DNA from: Treponema sp. UBA4326
GTDB taxonomy: Bacteria > Spirochaetota > Spirochaetia > Treponematales > Treponemataceae
Assembly (NCBI GenBank): GCA_002393835.1
Contig: DGTW01000008.1
Location: 1-26,709, forward strand
Reading direction: 5' to 3'
Length of the DNA stretch: 26,709 nt
Part shown: piece by piece, positions 6,666-16,085 of the stretch
Position numbering within the stretch: the first letter of the stretch is position 1
How the letters are laid out: each line of letters begins with the position of its first letter
Notes under the pieces: generated by a model
Database searches by the model: none
Seen by the model: only the letters and a program-made list of their open reading frames with translations
What the model was told of the DNA's origin: nothing
Program-made: the position numbers and the translations under genes

Positions 6666-9600
6666 ATGGAAGCACAGTTTGTACCAGCAGCAAAACCAAT
6701 CCGAATGGGAATTGATGTAGGTTCTACGACTGTAAAAGTTGTCGCCCTTGATTCAAATGATAAAATTCTTTTTGATGCTTACGAAAGGCATCGCGCAGAT
6801 ATTCGAAACACAATCATCACGGTTGTAAGCCGGGCTTTGGATAAACTCGAAGCTGAACTGCCTCTTGGTGCACAGCAAACTGTCAGTATCAAAGTTACTG
6901 GCTCTGGAGGCCTTTCAGTTTCTCAGTGGCTTAACATTCCTTTTATCCAGGAAGTTGTGGCAGCTACAACCGCAGTCAAAAAACTCATTCCACGAACAGA
7001 TGTCGTAATCGAGCTTGGTGGTGAGGATGCTAAAATCACCTACTTTACAGGCGGTGTTGACCAGCGAATGAACGGAACTTGTGCAGGTGGAACGGGAGCC
7101 TTCATCGATCAGATGGCTGCCCTCCTCGAAACTGACGCTTCCGGCCTCAATGAACTTGCCCGTGGAGCAACAACAATTTACCCGATTGCAGCCCGCTGCG
7201 GTGTTTTTGCAAAAACTGATGTTCAGCCGCTTATTAACGAAGGAGCACGCCGTGAAGATATTGCAGCTTCAATTTTCCAGGCTGTTGTTTCTCAGACCAT
7301 CGGCGGCCTTGCCTGCGGTAAGCCAATCCGTGGAAATGTAGCTTTTTTGGGTGGTCCGCTTCACTTCCTTGACCAGCTCCGCCAGCGTTTTATCGAAACC
7401 CTTCATCTTGAAGGCGATGCAATCATTGTTCCCGAAAACAGCCAGCTTTTCGTTGCGGCAGGTTCTGCCCTCAGTGCCGAAAAATCACACGGCCTTACAC
7501 GGGAAGTCAAAGTTTATCCAACTATTGCCAGCTTCCGTGAAAGCCTCAAAAATCTTGTCGGTGCTGAATTAAACGAAGTTCAGCGACTTGAGCCTCTTTT
7601 CAAAAATCAGCAGGAACTCGACGAATTTACAGAAAGACACGCAAAAGACAAAACAGAAACAGCTCCACTTTCCGAAGCTTCCGGCCCGGTTTTCCTTGGT
7701 CTGGACGCAGGTTCAACAACAACGAAGGCTGTATTGATTGACCAGAAGGGTCGCATTCTCTGGAGATTCTACGATGTAAACGCCGGAAATCCAGTTGATT
7801 TGGCCGTTCGTGTCCTTAAAGACTTGTACAAAATTCTTCCAGAACACGCTTATATCGCCCGCTCAGTCTCAACTGGTTACGGTGAGGCTCTTTTCCAGGC
7901 TGCGCTTGGAGTCGACGCTGGCGAAGTTGAGACAATCACACACTATCGTGCGGCAGATTTCTTTGTTCCCGGCGTTGAATTCCTTCTCGACATTGGCGGT
8001 CAGGACATGAAGTGTCTGCGCATGAAAGACGGCGCAATCGTTTCGATTCAGCTCAACGAAGCCTGTTCTTCTGGATGCGGTTCATTCCTAGACAACTTCG
8101 CCCGCTCGATGGGTCTTTCTGTTCAGGAATTCAGCCAGAAGGCTTTGCTGGCTCCAAAGCCGGTTGACCTTGGAAGCCGATGTACGGTCTTTATGAACAG
8201 TCGTGTTAAGCAGGCTCAAAAAGAAGGGGCTACAATCGCTGATATTTCAGCAGGTCTTTCTTATTCAGTAATCAAAAACGCTCTCTTCAAGGTAATCAAA
8301 CTGCGAAATGCCCAGGAAATCGGTACAAAAATCGTCGTTCAGGGCGGTACTTTTAACAACAATGCAGTTCTCCGTGCCTTTGAGAAAATTGCAGGCGTTC
8401 AGGTTTACCGCCCGGATGTTGCAGGTCTCATGGGTGCTTACGGTGCTGCTTTAATTGCATACGACCAGTGGCGGGATTTAACAGCTCCAAAACCTGGTGA
8501 AGAAATCGGTTTCGTTCCGCCAATCATTCATTCAAACATCGCAAAGGCAGACGAACTTGAGAATTTCAAAGTTGACCTTGAACTCCGTCGTTGCGGTGGC
8601 TGTCAGAACAACTGTCTGCTTACAATCAATACATTCCATGCCGGCAGTTCACGCGGAACAAGCACATTCGTAACAGGAAACCGCTGTGAGCGTGGTGCCG
8701 AGCGAGCCGGAGCCGTTATCGATGCAGGAAACGCAAAAGCAAGCGGTGCAACTGATGAAAACAAGGGACTTCCAAATCTTTTCAAATGGAAATATGACCG
8801 TCTCTTTGGATACAAACCTCTCGCCCTTTCAGACGCTCCTCTCGGTGAAGTTGGAATTCCGCGGGTTCTCAATATGTACGAGAACTATCCTATGTGGTTC
8901 ACCTTCTTCACTGATTTGGGATTCCGCGTCCGCCTTTCCCCACGCTCATCTCGTGCGGTTTATGAATCAGGTTTGGAAACAATTCCTTCTGAATCAGTAT
9001 GTTATCCGGCAAAGATTTCTCACGGACATATCATGCATCTTCTCAAAGTCGGATGCAAATTCATCTTCCTTCCTTGTGCTCCTTATGAGCAGATTGAAGA
9101 CACAGGCTCAGACAATCACTACAACTGTCCGATTGTCACCAGTTATTCAGAAGTTCTCAAAAACAATGTGGATGCCCTCCGTCAGGACAAGAGCGTTCTC
9201 TTTATGAATCCTTTCCTCCCAATCGAAAACAAGGAAAGACTTGCAGAACGGCTCTTTGAAGAATTATCACCGCACTTCCCTTCCCTGACTCAGGAAAAAA
9301 TCAATCATGCTGTTGATGCTGGCTGGAAAGAACAGGAAAAATTCCGCAAAGAAGTTCAGCAGGCGGGAGAAGAAGCCCTTGAAGAAATGATTCTCCGGGG
9401 AGCAAACGGTATCGTTCTCTCTGGCCGTCCATATCACCTTGATCCGGAAATCAACCACGGTATCCCGGAAATGATTAACGGACTCGGGCTTGCAGTCTTT
9501 ACGGAAGAAAGTGTAGCTCACCTTGGAAAAGTCGAGCGACCGCTGCGAATCGTAGACCAGTGGACTTATCACAGCCGTCTTTATCGGGCAGGAAGTTTTG

Positions 9601-11189
9601 TCGCCGGAATGCCTAATCTGGAAATCGTACAGCTCACCAGCTTTGGCTGTGGTCTTGATGCAATTTCTTCAGATCAGGTTGATGAAATCCTCAAAGCCAA
9701 AGGAAGAATGTACACGCTGATTAAAATCGATGAAGGCTCAAATTTGGGTGCGGTACGAATCCGAATCCGCTCCCTGATTGCGGCTGTAAAAGAACGCCAG
9801 CGAAACCGGCGCAAGCTGGAAACCCGTTCATCTGCATATCACAGAATGCCTTTTGAAAAGGAAATGAAATATACTCACACGATTCTCGCCCCGCAGATGT
9901 CTCCGATTCACATGCGGCTTCATCAGCGTGTTTTCGAGAGCGAAGGCTACCGAATCGTCTTCCTTCCAGAAGTTGATAAAAAGGCCGTTGATGTCGGTCT
10001 CAAATATGTAAACAATGACGCTTGTTATCCGGCAATTCTCGTAACGGGTCAGCTTTTGTCTGCCCTTGAATCAGGAGAATATGACATCAATCATGTAAGT
10101 CTCGCAATCATTCAGACTGGCGGCGGCTGCCGAATGACAAACTACATCGGCTTTATCCGCCGTGCCCTGAATGATGCGGGCTGGGGACACATTCCGGTCA
10201 TTTCACTTTCTGCACAGGGACTGGAAAACAATCCGGGCTTTAAGCTCACGTTCTCTTTGGGTAAGGGAATCGTAATGGCTTTCATTTTGGGAGACCTTTT
10301 GATTCAAGTTCTTTACCGAACCCGACCTTACGAGGCAGAACCGGGCAGTGCAAACGCCCTTTACGAAAAATGGAACAAAATCATCGGCGATACTCTGGGA
10401 AGCGGCAAAATGACCTTGCACCGCTACCACAAAATCGTGCGCGGAGTCGTCCGTGATTTTGATAATCTTCCTCTGCTCCCGATTAAAAAGCCGAGAGTTG
10501 CAATCGTCGGCGAAATTCTAGTTAAGCTTCATCCGACTGCAAACAACAATCTCGTTGAAACAATCGAAAAAGAGGGAGCCGAGTGTGTTCAGCCGGGATT
10601 CATTGACTTCTTGCTCTACAACTTCTCGGACAACATTTTCAAACACAAGAACCTCGCAGTTCCAAAAAGCGGAGAAAGAATCGCCCGAATTCTTATCTGG
10701 CTCACAGAAAAATTCCGTGGCTATGTCACCAAAACTCTCAAAAAGAGCAGGAGATTCGATCCGCCGACCTCTATTTACGAAAAGATGGACTACGCAAAGG
10801 ACATCATTTCTCTGGGCAATGTGACCGGCGAAGGCTGGTTCCTCACCGGCGAAATCGTAGACTTGATTCACAATGGTGTTCGAAGTTTTGCCTGCGTTCA
10901 GCCATTCGCATGTATGCCAAACCACATTTGTGGCCGTGGCGTAATCAAGGAATTGCGAAGACGCTACCCAGAGGCAAACATCTCCGCAATCGACTACGAT
11001 CCAGGAACAAGTGAAGTCAACCAGCTCAACCGACTCAAGCTGCTTCTTTCAAACGCCCCTTACGGCTCACATCCTGATGAGGACAAAAATGGCCTTATCA
11101 ATGGTAAGCCAGCTGAAAATGCGGATGAAGTTGCTGAAATGGAAGCTCGACTCAAAGCTGATATGGAAAGAGAAGCTGTCGGAGAATAA
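6666..11189 (+). CDS. giant fused 2-hydroxyacyl-CoA dehydratase activase (BcrAD/BadFG-type)
   Basis: About 1507 residues. The ATG at 6666 is chosen because GAGG lies 7 bases upstream; an in-frame ATG at 6654 would overlap it. Two ASKHA ATPase modules stand in tandem. The first has a phosphate loop GIDVGSTTVK (~15-24), cysteine C139 in TCAGGTGAFID and C178 in ARCGVF. The second has GLDAGSTTTK (~345), C467/C471 in ACSSGCGSF and C506 in SRCTVF. Such cysteines hold the [4Fe-4S] cluster in HgdC-type activators. A cysteine-rich stretch (RRCGGCQNNC, GNRCERG), a DUF2229-like region and a C-terminal HgdB-like part with GGGCRMTNYIG follow. Family: ATP-driven electron transfer to 2-hydroxyacyl-CoA dehydratases or benzoyl-CoA-reductase-like enzymes. 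Whether this fused form has its own substrate is unknown; no separate dehydratase subunits lie beside it. Confidence 0.9.
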   Translation: MEAQFVPAAKPIRMGIDVGSTTVKVVALDSNDKILFDAYERHRADIRNTIITVVSRALDKLEAELPLGAQQTVSIKVTGSGGLSVSQWLNIPFIQEVVAATTAVKKLIPRTDVVIELGGEDAKITYFTGGVDQRMNGTCAGGTGAFIDQMAALLETDASGLNELARGATTIYPIAARCGVFAKTDVQPLINEGARREDIAASIFQAVVSQTIGGLACGKPIRGNVAFLGGPLHFLDQLRQRFIETLHLEGDAIIVPENSQLFVAAGSALSAEKSHGLTREVKVYPTIASFRESLKNLVGAELNEVQRLEPLFKNQQELDEFTERHAKDKTETAPLSEASGPVFLGLDAGSTTTKAVLIDQKGRILWRFYDVNAGNPVDLAVRVLKDLYKILPEHAYIARSVSTGYGEALFQAALGVDAGEVETITHYRAADFFVPGVEFLLDIGGQDMKCLRMKDGAIVSIQLNEACSSGCGSFLDNFARSMGLSVQEFSQKALLAPKPVDLGSRCTVFMNSRVKQAQKEGATIADISAGLSYSVIKNALFKVIKLRNAQEIGTKIVVQGGTFNNNAVLRAFEKIAGVQVYRPDVAGLMGAYGAALIAYDQWRDLTAPKPGEEIGFVPPIIHSNIAKADELENFKVDLELRRCGGCQNNCLLTINTFHAGSSRGTSTFVTGNRCERGAERAGAVIDAGNAKASGATDENKGLPNLFKWKYDRLFGYKPLALSDAPLGEVGIPRVLNMYENYPMWFTFFTDLGFRVRLSPRSSRAVYESGLETIPSESVCYPAKISHGHIMHLLKVGCKFIFLPCAPYEQIEDTGSDNHYNCPIVTSYSEVLKNNVDALRQDKSVLFMNPFLPIENKERLAERLFEELSPHFPSLTQEKINHAVDAGWKEQEKFRKEVQQAGEEALEEMILRGANGIVLSGRPYHLDPEINHGIPEMINGLGLAVFTEESVAHLGKVERPLRIVDQWTYHSRLYRAGSFVAGMPNLEIVQLTSFGCGLDAISSDQVDEILKAKGRMYTLIKIDEGSNLGAVRIRIRSLIAAVKERQRNRRKLETRSSAYHRMPFEKEMKYTHTILAPQMSPIHMRLHQRVFESEGYRIVFLPEVDKKAVDVGLKYVNNDACYPAILVTGQLLSALESGEYDINHVSLAIIQTGGGCRMTNYIGFIRRALNDAGWGHIPVISLSAQGLENNPGFKLTFSLGKGIVMAFILGDLLIQVLYRTRPYEAEPGSANALYEKWNKIIGDTLGSGKMTLHRYHKIVRGVVRDFDNLPLLPIKKPRVAIVGEILVKLHPTANNNLVETIEKEGAECVQPGFIDFLLYNFSDNIFKHKNLAVPKSGERIARILIWLTEKFRGYVTKTLKKSRRFDPPTSIYEKMDYAKDIISLGNVTGEGWFLTGEIVDLIHNGVRSFACVQPFACMPNHICGRGVIKELRRRYPEANISAIDYDPGTSEVNQLNRLKLLLSNAPYGSHPDEDKNGLINGKPAENADEVAEMEARLKADMEREAVGE

Positions 11190-11193
11190 AAAA

Positions 11194-11256
11194 TCCCTTG
11201 TGCAGGTTTCATGGCTTGCACAAGGGAAATATTAACTTTCGTTAGTTAGATTTTTT
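11194..11256 (+). terminator. double terminator after the activase gene
   Basis: TCCCTTGTGCA (11194-11204) pairs perfectly with TGCACAAGGGA (11217-11227). A second small hairpin made by the AACTTTCGTTAGTT palindrome (11234-11247) is followed by a run of eight T. The minus-strand bacteriohemerythrin gene converges on it, so it probably insulates both. Confidence 0.85.
11234..11247. repeat. AACTNNCGNTAGTT palindrome, terminator copy
   Basis: AACTTTCGTTAGTT directly before the T-tract; identical in its 14 bases to the copy at 2812. Confidence 0.6.
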
Positions 11257-11709
11257 TTACTTATTTGCCTTTTTCTTTAAAAATTCCACCAAAGCAGGAA
11301 GATAGAGTCTGTCTTCATAAGCAATGTGAGTGTGAATCCAGTCATACAAGAAATGAGCAAATTTTATCGCCTCAGAGGCCGGGAGCCTGTCAATACCGGC
11401 ATAAATATCCTTACATTTTTCAGTAAAGGCATCGTGAATTTTCTTATGCTTTTTATAGCCGTCAAAATTTGATGCAAGCATCAGTTTTTCTTCATCCTGA
11501 AAATGTGTTGCCGCATAATTCAGGCAACGCTCTAAGGCCCATTTAACTAACATACGATAGTTTTCTGCATTATTATTTTTTAAAAGACTCTGGTAAAATT
11601 CATTGCAAAGCCTTACAAGCGTTTCATGCTGCTCATCTATAGCTGGAATTCCGATTTTGTATTTTGGATCCCATTTTATGTAGTCATCGTTCACCAAGCC
11701 GTTGCCCAT
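11257..11709 (-). CDS. bacteriohemerythrin
   Basis: 150 residues from the ATG at 11709, chosen because AAGGAAG precedes it; an upstream in-frame ATG at 11742 overlaps the promoter. The di-iron ligand set is complete and correctly spaced: H28, H69 with E73 (HFQDE), H88 and H92 (KKHKKIH), and H128 with D133 (HIAYED). The protein forms a four-helix bundle binding O2 reversibly at a di-iron site in the cytoplasm. In anaerobes and microaerophiles it is taken to scavenge, store or sense oxygen. It lies back to back with a chemoreceptor gene, a pairing that fits an oxygen-related response, although that link is an inference from position only. Confidence 0.95.
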   Translation of the reverse strand: MGNGLVNDDYIKWDPKYKIGIPAIDEQHETLVRLCNEFYQSLLKNNNAENYRMLVKWALERCLNYAATHFQDEEKLMLASNFDGYKKHKKIHDAFTEKCKDIYAGIDRLPASEAIKFAHFLYDWIHTHIAYEDRLYLPALVEFLKKKANK

Positions 11710-11730
11710 TTTAATTACTTCCTTCAGAAC

Positions 11731-11739
11731 ATTATAGCA
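11731..11739 (-). promoter_or_regulatory. extended -10 promoter of bacteriohemerythrin gene
   Basis: Reading the minus strand, TGCTATAAT is an extended -10 element (TGnTATAAT) about 22 bases before the chosen ATG. No good -35 is visible upstream, as often with extended -10 promoters. Confidence 0.6.
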
Positions 11740-11769
11740 CAAAATTTTTTTGTTGAGAATTTAAAAAAT

Positions 11770-11798
11770 TTGTTTTCCTTTCAATTTAATGTTAAAAT
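11770..11798 (+). promoter_or_regulatory. promoter of chemoreceptor gene placing the start at the ATG
   Basis: TTGTTT (11770-11775), a 17-base spacer and TAAAAT (11793-11798). The ATG begins at 11806, where transcription itself would be expected to start, and no Shine-Dalgarno sequence exists between them; see the leaderless finding. Confidence 0.5.
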
Positions 11799-11805
11799 AC
11801 TCTTT

Positions 11806-13911
11806 ATGGATAAGAGCACAAACAATTCAAAGCCCAAAAAACAGGGCAAATTGGTCTATTACATTGTTGGAATTACAGTCGTAATCGTTGCGGTTTTAAC
11901 ATCCCTTCAAATTTATATCGTCAACGCTCGCACGAAAGAATCTGTAGCTTCATCTTACGAAGAAAACTGCCTTAAAATCACAGATGCTTACTCTAATGTT
12001 GTTTCAATCCGCCTGAGCGAATACATCAAACAAATGCGGATGTACACCGAAGCTGACATCACTCAAACGGCAGATCCACACCAAATTCAAGAATGGCTCA
12101 TAGAACACGCAAAATCCCGCACGCCGGACTTCGACCGAATCGGCTATATTGATGCAAAGGGTGACTTCTACAATGACCAGAACAAAGTCACTAATGTAAA
12201 AGACAGAATTTACTTCAAAGCCATCATGGAACAAGGTCACGACACAAACATCGATGACCCGGTAACATCAAAATCAACAGGAACCACAATCATCCATGTT
12301 TCTCAGGCTGCAAAGGTCGGTGGAAAGACAGTTGGCTTTTACAGCGCTGTCGTAGGCGTAGACAAACTTACTGAATTTGTCAAAACCATCCGAATCGGAA
12401 AAACCGGTTACGCCATTCTTTTTAACAGCGAAGGTGAAATAATTGCAACATCGGCCCCAGAAGTTGATGAAGAAAGCACAAAAGCTATTACAGAAGCTAT
12501 GCTGCCAATCACGCAGGCCCTTGCACAAAAGCAAAGCGGCAGTATCTGGATAAGGGCAGGCAAACTCGGCCATAAATATGTCACATATAAACCAGTTGAA
12601 AATGCAGACTGGGGCTTTGCCTTCCTTATTGATGAGAGCCAGGTTTACGCTACGGCAAAAGAGATTTCAATCACTTTGATTTTTGCGGGAATTATCCTTG
12701 CCTTAGCCCTCTTAATCGGAATTGGTGTCGGAATTTTCCATTCCCTCAAGCCTCTTCTTAAAGTCAAATCTTCTATCGAAGAAATTGCTTCTGGAAAAGC
12801 TGACCTTACCCAGCGAATCACAGGAGCAGCCGCAAATGTAAACAACGAAATAGGCGGCGTAGTCAAAGGCTTCAACAAATTCACCGAGAAACTTCAAACC
12901 ATCGTTTCTGATGTTAAATATTCAAAAGAAGTTCTTGCGGCAGCTGGCGAGGACCTTGATGTAAGTATGCAGGACACAAGCGCATCAATCACGCAGATTA
13001 TCGCAAATATTTCAAGCGTACACACGCAAATCAGCAATCAGGGAGAAAGCGTCGCCCAGACAGCAGGTGCGGTCAACGAAATTGCCTCAAACATCGAATC
13101 TCTTGAACGAATGATTGCAAACCAGTCTCAGGGCGTAAGCAACGCTTCATCAGCAGTCGAAGAGATGATTGGAAACATCGCCTCAGTAAATCATTCTGTA
13201 GATAAAATGGCAGCTTCTTTTGACTCGCTCACAGAAAATGCCAAGAGCGGTGCCGAAAAGCAGGTTCATGTAAACGAGCGGATTCACGAAATTGAGCAGC
13301 AGTCACAGATGCTTCAGGAAGCAAATGCGGCAATCGCAGCAATCGCAAGCCAGACAAACCTTCTCGCAATGAATGCGGCAATCGAGGCTGCACATGCTGG
13401 AGACGCAGGAAAAGGCTTCGCTGTAGTTGCAGATGAAATCCGTAAACTTTCAGAAACCTCGACAATTCAGTCAAAGACAATCGGCGACCAGCTTTCAAGC
13501 ATCAAAGAGTCAATCAATTCCGTCGTTCAGGCTTCACAGGAATCAAGCGAAGCATTCAATACAGTTGCCGAAAAAATCCATGAAACTGACCAGCTTGTCC
13601 GCCAGATTAAGAGCGCAATGGAAGAACAGCAGGAAGGCTCAAAACAAATCACAGATTCTTTGCAGTCAATGAACGACAGCACAATTGAAGTTAGGACAGC
13701 ATCCGAAGAAATGTCTATCGGAAACAAGCAGATTCTCGATGAAGTGCGAAACCTTCAGAACGCTACTATGGTAATGAAGAGCAGCATGGAAGAGATGGCC
13801 GTCGGTGCAAAGAAAATCAACGAAACAGGAGCCTCACTTTCAGAAATTGCTGGAAAAATGAAGGATTCCATCGAACAAATTGGCACACAAATCGACCAAT
13901 TTAAGGTATAA
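11806..13911 (+). CDS. methyl-accepting chemotaxis protein with dCache-like sensor
   Basis: 701 residues. A transmembrane helix (~16-39) leads into a ~245-residue periplasmic domain of the double-Cache type (landmarks [55 protein letters not shown]). A second transmembrane helix (~287-312), a HAMP linker and the signalling coiled coil follow. The highly conserved hairpin tip [20 protein letters not shown] then [16 protein letters not shown] identifies a CheW/CheA-interacting chemoreceptor. No C-terminal pentapeptide for methyltransferase tethering is present. Cache domains bind small molecules such as amino or carboxylic acids; the ligand here cannot be read. The ATG at 11806 is the first plausible start, as longer in-frame extensions run into the divergent hemerythrin gene. 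Confidence 0.95.
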   Translation: MDKSTNNSKPKKQGKLVYYIVGITVVIVAVLTSLQIYIVNARTKESVASSYEENCLKITDAYSNVVSIRLSEYIKQMRMYTEADITQTADPHQIQEWLIEHAKSRTPDFDRIGYIDAKGDFYNDQNKVTNVKDRIYFKAIMEQGHDTNIDDPVTSKSTGTTIIHVSQAAKVGGKTVGFYSAVVGVDKLTEFVKTIRIGKTGYAILFNSEGEIIATSAPEVDEESTKAITEAMLPITQALAQKQSGSIWIRAGKLGHKYVTYKPVENADWGFAFLIDESQVYATAKEISITLIFAGIILALALLIGIGVGIFHSLKPLLKVKSSIEEIASGKADLTQRITGAAANVNNEIGGVVKGFNKFTEKLQTIVSDVKYSKEVLAAAGEDLDVSMQDTSASITQIIANISSVHTQISNQGESVAQTAGAVNEIASNIESLERMIANQSQGVSNASSAVEEMIGNIASVNHSVDKMAASFDSLTENAKSGAEKQVHVNERIHEIEQQSQMLQEANAAIAAIASQTNLLAMNAAIEAAHAGDAGKGFAVVADEIRKLSETSTIQSKTIGDQLSSIKESINSVVQASQESSEAFNTVAEKIHETDQLVRQIKSAMEEQQEGSKQITDSLQSMNDSTIEVRTASEEMSIGNKQILDEVRNLQNATMVMKSSMEEMAVGAKKINETGASLSEIAGKMKDSIEQIGTQIDQFKV

Positions 13912-13930
13912 TGCCCCCAAGGGGAATTAT

Positions 13931-14347
13931 ATGGAACTCAAAGAATACACGCACTTTGTAAATTATTACGAAACTGACAGAATGGGCGTAACCCACCATT
14001 CAAACTACATTCGCTGGATGGAAGAAGCAAGAATCGACTTCCTTAAGCAAATTGGATGGGATTACGCCAAACTCGAAGAAGAAGGAATAATTTGCCCGGT
14101 CACGGCCGTAAGCTGCCGCTACAGGCATAGCACGACCTTCAATGATACGGTTTCCATTTCCGTATCAATCGAGGATTTTTCAGGAATCAGGCTCAAGCTA
14201 AAATATACAATGAAAAACTCTTCTGGAAGAAAAATCTGCGAGGGAAGCTCTGAACACTGTTTCATTGATGCCGAAGGAAAAGTCCTGCTTGTAAAAAAGG
14301 AATACCCGGATTTTTACAAGGCTTTGACGGCATTGATAGAGCAATAA
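13931..14347 (+). CDS. hotdog-fold acyl-CoA thioesterase (4HBT/YbgC type)
   Basis: 138 residues from the ATG at 13931, which has AAGGGG seven bases upstream; a start further upstream would overlap the chemoreceptor gene. The N-terminal motif YYETDRMGVTHHSNYIRWME matches the 4-hydroxybenzoyl-CoA thioesterase/YbgC active-site loop and following helix, with D16 as the predicted catalytic acid. The rest has the beta strands of a single hotdog domain (CRYRHSTTFNDTVSI and GRKICEGSSEHCFID). Such enzymes act as oligomers on short or aromatic acyl-CoA thioesters in the cytoplasm; the substrate cannot be told. It starts 19 bases after the chemoreceptor stop and is followed at 22 bases by the YitT-family gene, so it may be co-transcribed. 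Confidence 0.9.
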   Translation: MELKEYTHFVNYYETDRMGVTHHSNYIRWMEEARIDFLKQIGWDYAKLEEEGIICPVTAVSCRYRHSTTFNDTVSISVSIEDFSGIRLKLKYTMKNSSGRKICEGSSEHCFIDAEGKVLLVKKEYPDFYKALTALIEQ

Positions 14348-14369
14348 ACAGATATATCAGCGGTAGTTT

Positions 14370-15215
14370 ATGAAGATATTTTTCAGATTTTTGCTCGTGA
14401 CTATGGGCTCATTTTTGCTTGCAACAGGAATCAATACCTTCGTTCACAAGGCAGGTCTCTTACCAGGCGGATTTACAGGAATCACGATTCTTCTTCAGGA
14501 TATTTTTTCAAAATTCTTCGGAATCAATATTCCTTTCGCAGTTTTCTACTGGGGACTAAATATCGTTCCGGCAGCAATCTGCTTTAAATATGTCGGGAAA
14601 AGATTCACCCTGCTTTCAATTTGGGCTATTGTCGCCTCGGGCTTTTTTACGGACTTGCTTCCCGGTTTTAACTTTACGAATGATGTCCTTCTCTGCACGG
14701 TTTTCGGCGGAATAATCAACGGAACGGCAATCAGTCTTTGCCTTCTGGCCGGAGCAACCAGTGGCGGCACTGATTTTATCTCAATTTATGTCTCAGAAAA
14801 AACCGGCCGCAGTATCTGGAACCATATCTTCATAGGAAATGTTATCGTACTGGTGATTTTCGGCCTTTTGTTTGGCTGGACAAGAGCACTTTATTCTATA
14901 ATCTTTCAGTTCGCAAGCACACAGATTTTAAACAGCCTCTACAAACGCTACCAGAAGTCAACTCTGCTGATTATCACAGACAAGCCCGAAGAGCTGGTCA
15001 AAACAATCCGAGAAACAACCGGCCACGACGCAACACTTTTCAAAGGTGAAGGCTGCTACACAGGCCTGGAAAGGAATATGCTCTACACCGTAATTTCAAG
15101 TGACACCGAAGAAAAACTGATTCGTGAAGTTAAAAAGACAGACCCCATGGCTTTCGTAAACATATTGCAGACAAAAATGCTTAAAGGCAATTTCATCATG
15201 AAAAAGCAGGATTAA
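14370..15215 (+). CDS. YitT-family (DUF161/DUF2179) membrane protein
   Basis: 281 residues. The first ~180 residues form five or six hydrophobic segments with family landmarks GINTFVHKAGLLPGGFTGI, GGIINGTAISLCLLAGATSGGTDF and SEKTGRSIW. The C-terminal ~90 residues are a soluble DUF2179 domain (STLLIITDKPEELVKTI, GYFTG-like GCYTGLERNMLYTVIS, DPMAFVNI). YitT proteins are integral membrane proteins of unproven transport or regulatory role found across Firmicutes and spirochaetes. No strong ribosome binding site precedes the ATG. The stop lies at the base of a hairpin that separates it from queH. Confidence 0.9.
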   Translation: MKIFFRFLLVTMGSFLLATGINTFVHKAGLLPGGFTGITILLQDIFSKFFGINIPFAVFYWGLNIVPAAICFKYVGKRFTLLSIWAIVASGFFTDLLPGFNFTNDVLLCTVFGGIINGTAISLCLLAGATSGGTDFISIYVSEKTGRSIWNHIFIGNVIVLVIFGLLFGWTRALYSIIFQFASTQILNSLYKRYQKSTLLIITDKPEELVKTIRETTGHDATLFKGEGCYTGLERNMLYTVISSDTEEKLIREVKKTDPMAFVNILQTKMLKGNFIMKKQD

Positions 15216-15248
15216 TTGCTTATCACTCGCATCCATGCGAGTAAGCAA
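15216..15248 (+). other. hairpin in yitT-queH junction
   Basis: TTGCTT pairs with AAGCAA and, above a three-base bulge, ACTCGCAT with ATGCGAGT around a two-base turn. It begins at the yitT stop and its 3' arm overlaps the AAGGA ribosome binding site of queH, so it could damp read-through or queH translation. No T-tract follows. Confidence 0.5.
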
Positions 15249-15257
15249 GGATTTAAA

Positions 15258-16031
15258 ATGATAAAACAAAACTATCAGAAAGAACTAGAGAAAATACTGT
15301 CTGAAATTGAAGAGGAACAAAAAACTACCGTTAGTTATAGAAAGCCGACTCTGCTGCTCCATGCCTGCTGTGGGCCTTGTTCATCTTATGTAATTGAATA
15401 TCTTGCCAGTATTTTTGACATCACGATTTATTATTATAACCCGAACATTCATCCAAAAGAAGAATATTTCCGCCGGCTCGAAGAACTGAAAAAATTTCTG
15501 GAACGATTTCCTGATGCCGTTAAAAACGAGGTAAAACTCGTAGTCGATGAATACAATCCCGAAGAGTATTTTGAAGCTACAAATGTCCGTCAGGAAATAG
15601 AACTTCAAACAGAGCCCGAAAAAGGCGAACGATGCCGAAGATGCTATCTTTTAAGAATGAAACGCGCCTATGAATACGCCTGTAAAAACAATTTTGACTG
15701 GTTCACAACAACGCTGAGCATAAGCCCCCACAAAGACAGCGAAAAGATTAATGTGATTGGAAGAGAACTGGAAGAAATGAAATTTCAGCAGGTGAAAATA
15801 GCAGATAATTTTTCACAAAAAAATGACGATTGCCAAAAAGGGAGTTTCTCGTCTGACGGCTGGCAAAAAACTAACGATAGTTTGAATATTTCCCCGCACA
15901 CAAAATTCTTACCCTCAGATTTCAAGAAAAAAGGCGGATTTTTGCGAAGCACCCAACTTAGCGAAGAATACGGCCTCTGGCGACAGTATTACTGCGGATG
16001 TGTGTATTCAATGAGAAACAGGAAAAGCTAA
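15258..16031 (+). CDS. queH: epoxyqueuosine reductase QueH with a ~37-residue insertion
   Basis: 257 residues from the ATG at 15258 (AAGGA seven bases upstream); a TTG further upstream would run through the hairpin. QueH reduces epoxyqueuosine to queuosine in tRNA anticodons, the last step of queuosine synthesis. Signature cysteines are present: HACCGPCSSYVIEYL, ERCRRCYLLRM, and the C-terminal YYCGCVYS, which bind iron-sulfur and a second metal. FTTTLSISPHKDSEKIN and LPSDFKKKGGF are the other family blocks. Between ELEE and KFLPSDFKKK most homologues have only a few residues; here ~40 residues occur, polar and low in conservation, including TNDSL encoded by a short palindromic repeat. A second palindrome lies near the N-terminus (TTVSY). 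Both spots look like tolerated insertions. Confidence 0.92.
   Translation: MIKQNYQKELEKILSEIEEEQKTTVSYRKPTLLLHACCGPCSSYVIEYLASIFDITIYYYNPNIHPKEEYFRRLEELKKFLERFPDAVKNEVKLVVDEYNPEEYFEATNVRQEIELQTEPEKGERCRRCYLLRMKRAYEYACKNNFDWFTTTLSISPHKDSEKINVIGRELEEMKFQQVKIADNFSQKNDDCQKGSFSSDGWQKTNDSLNISPHTKFLPSDFKKKGGFLRSTQLSEEYGLWRQYYCGCVYSMRNRKS
15323..15336. repeat. AACTNNCGNTAGTT palindrome inside queH, N-terminal
   Basis: AACTACCGTTAGTT, encoding T-T-V-S-Y just before the conserved HACCGPC strand, at a position where QueH proteins vary in length. Confidence 0.5.
15869..15882. repeat. AACTNNCGNTAGTT palindrome inside queH insertion
   Basis: AACTAACGATAGTT, encoding T-N-D-S-L within the ~37-residue insertion that precedes LPSDFKKK. 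Confidence 0.55.
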
Positions 16032-16085
16032 GGATATAAAATTTATTCGTTGTCGTTTAGAAATATTTTTACTATATTTTTTTTG

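Noticed and set aside
8603..10925. Several minus-strand frames of 75-135 codons opposite the activase gene
   Set aside because: The activase frame is continuous with clear motifs throughout; the opposite frames are basic or low-sense and lack starts.
11626..11805. 60-residue N-terminal extension of the chemoreceptor
   Set aside because: It runs antisense through the hemerythrin start and its promoter; the ATG at 11806 begins directly before the first membrane helix.
13880..13912. Promoter TTGGCA...TATAAT before the thioesterase gene
   Set aside because: The spacer is 21 bases, too long for a normal promoter, although TATAAT alone could contribute some activity.
13880..13930. Upstream start of the thioesterase gene
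   Set aside because: It would overlap the chemoreceptor gene and lacks a ribosome binding site, whereas 13931 has AAGGGG and begins with the family N-terminus.
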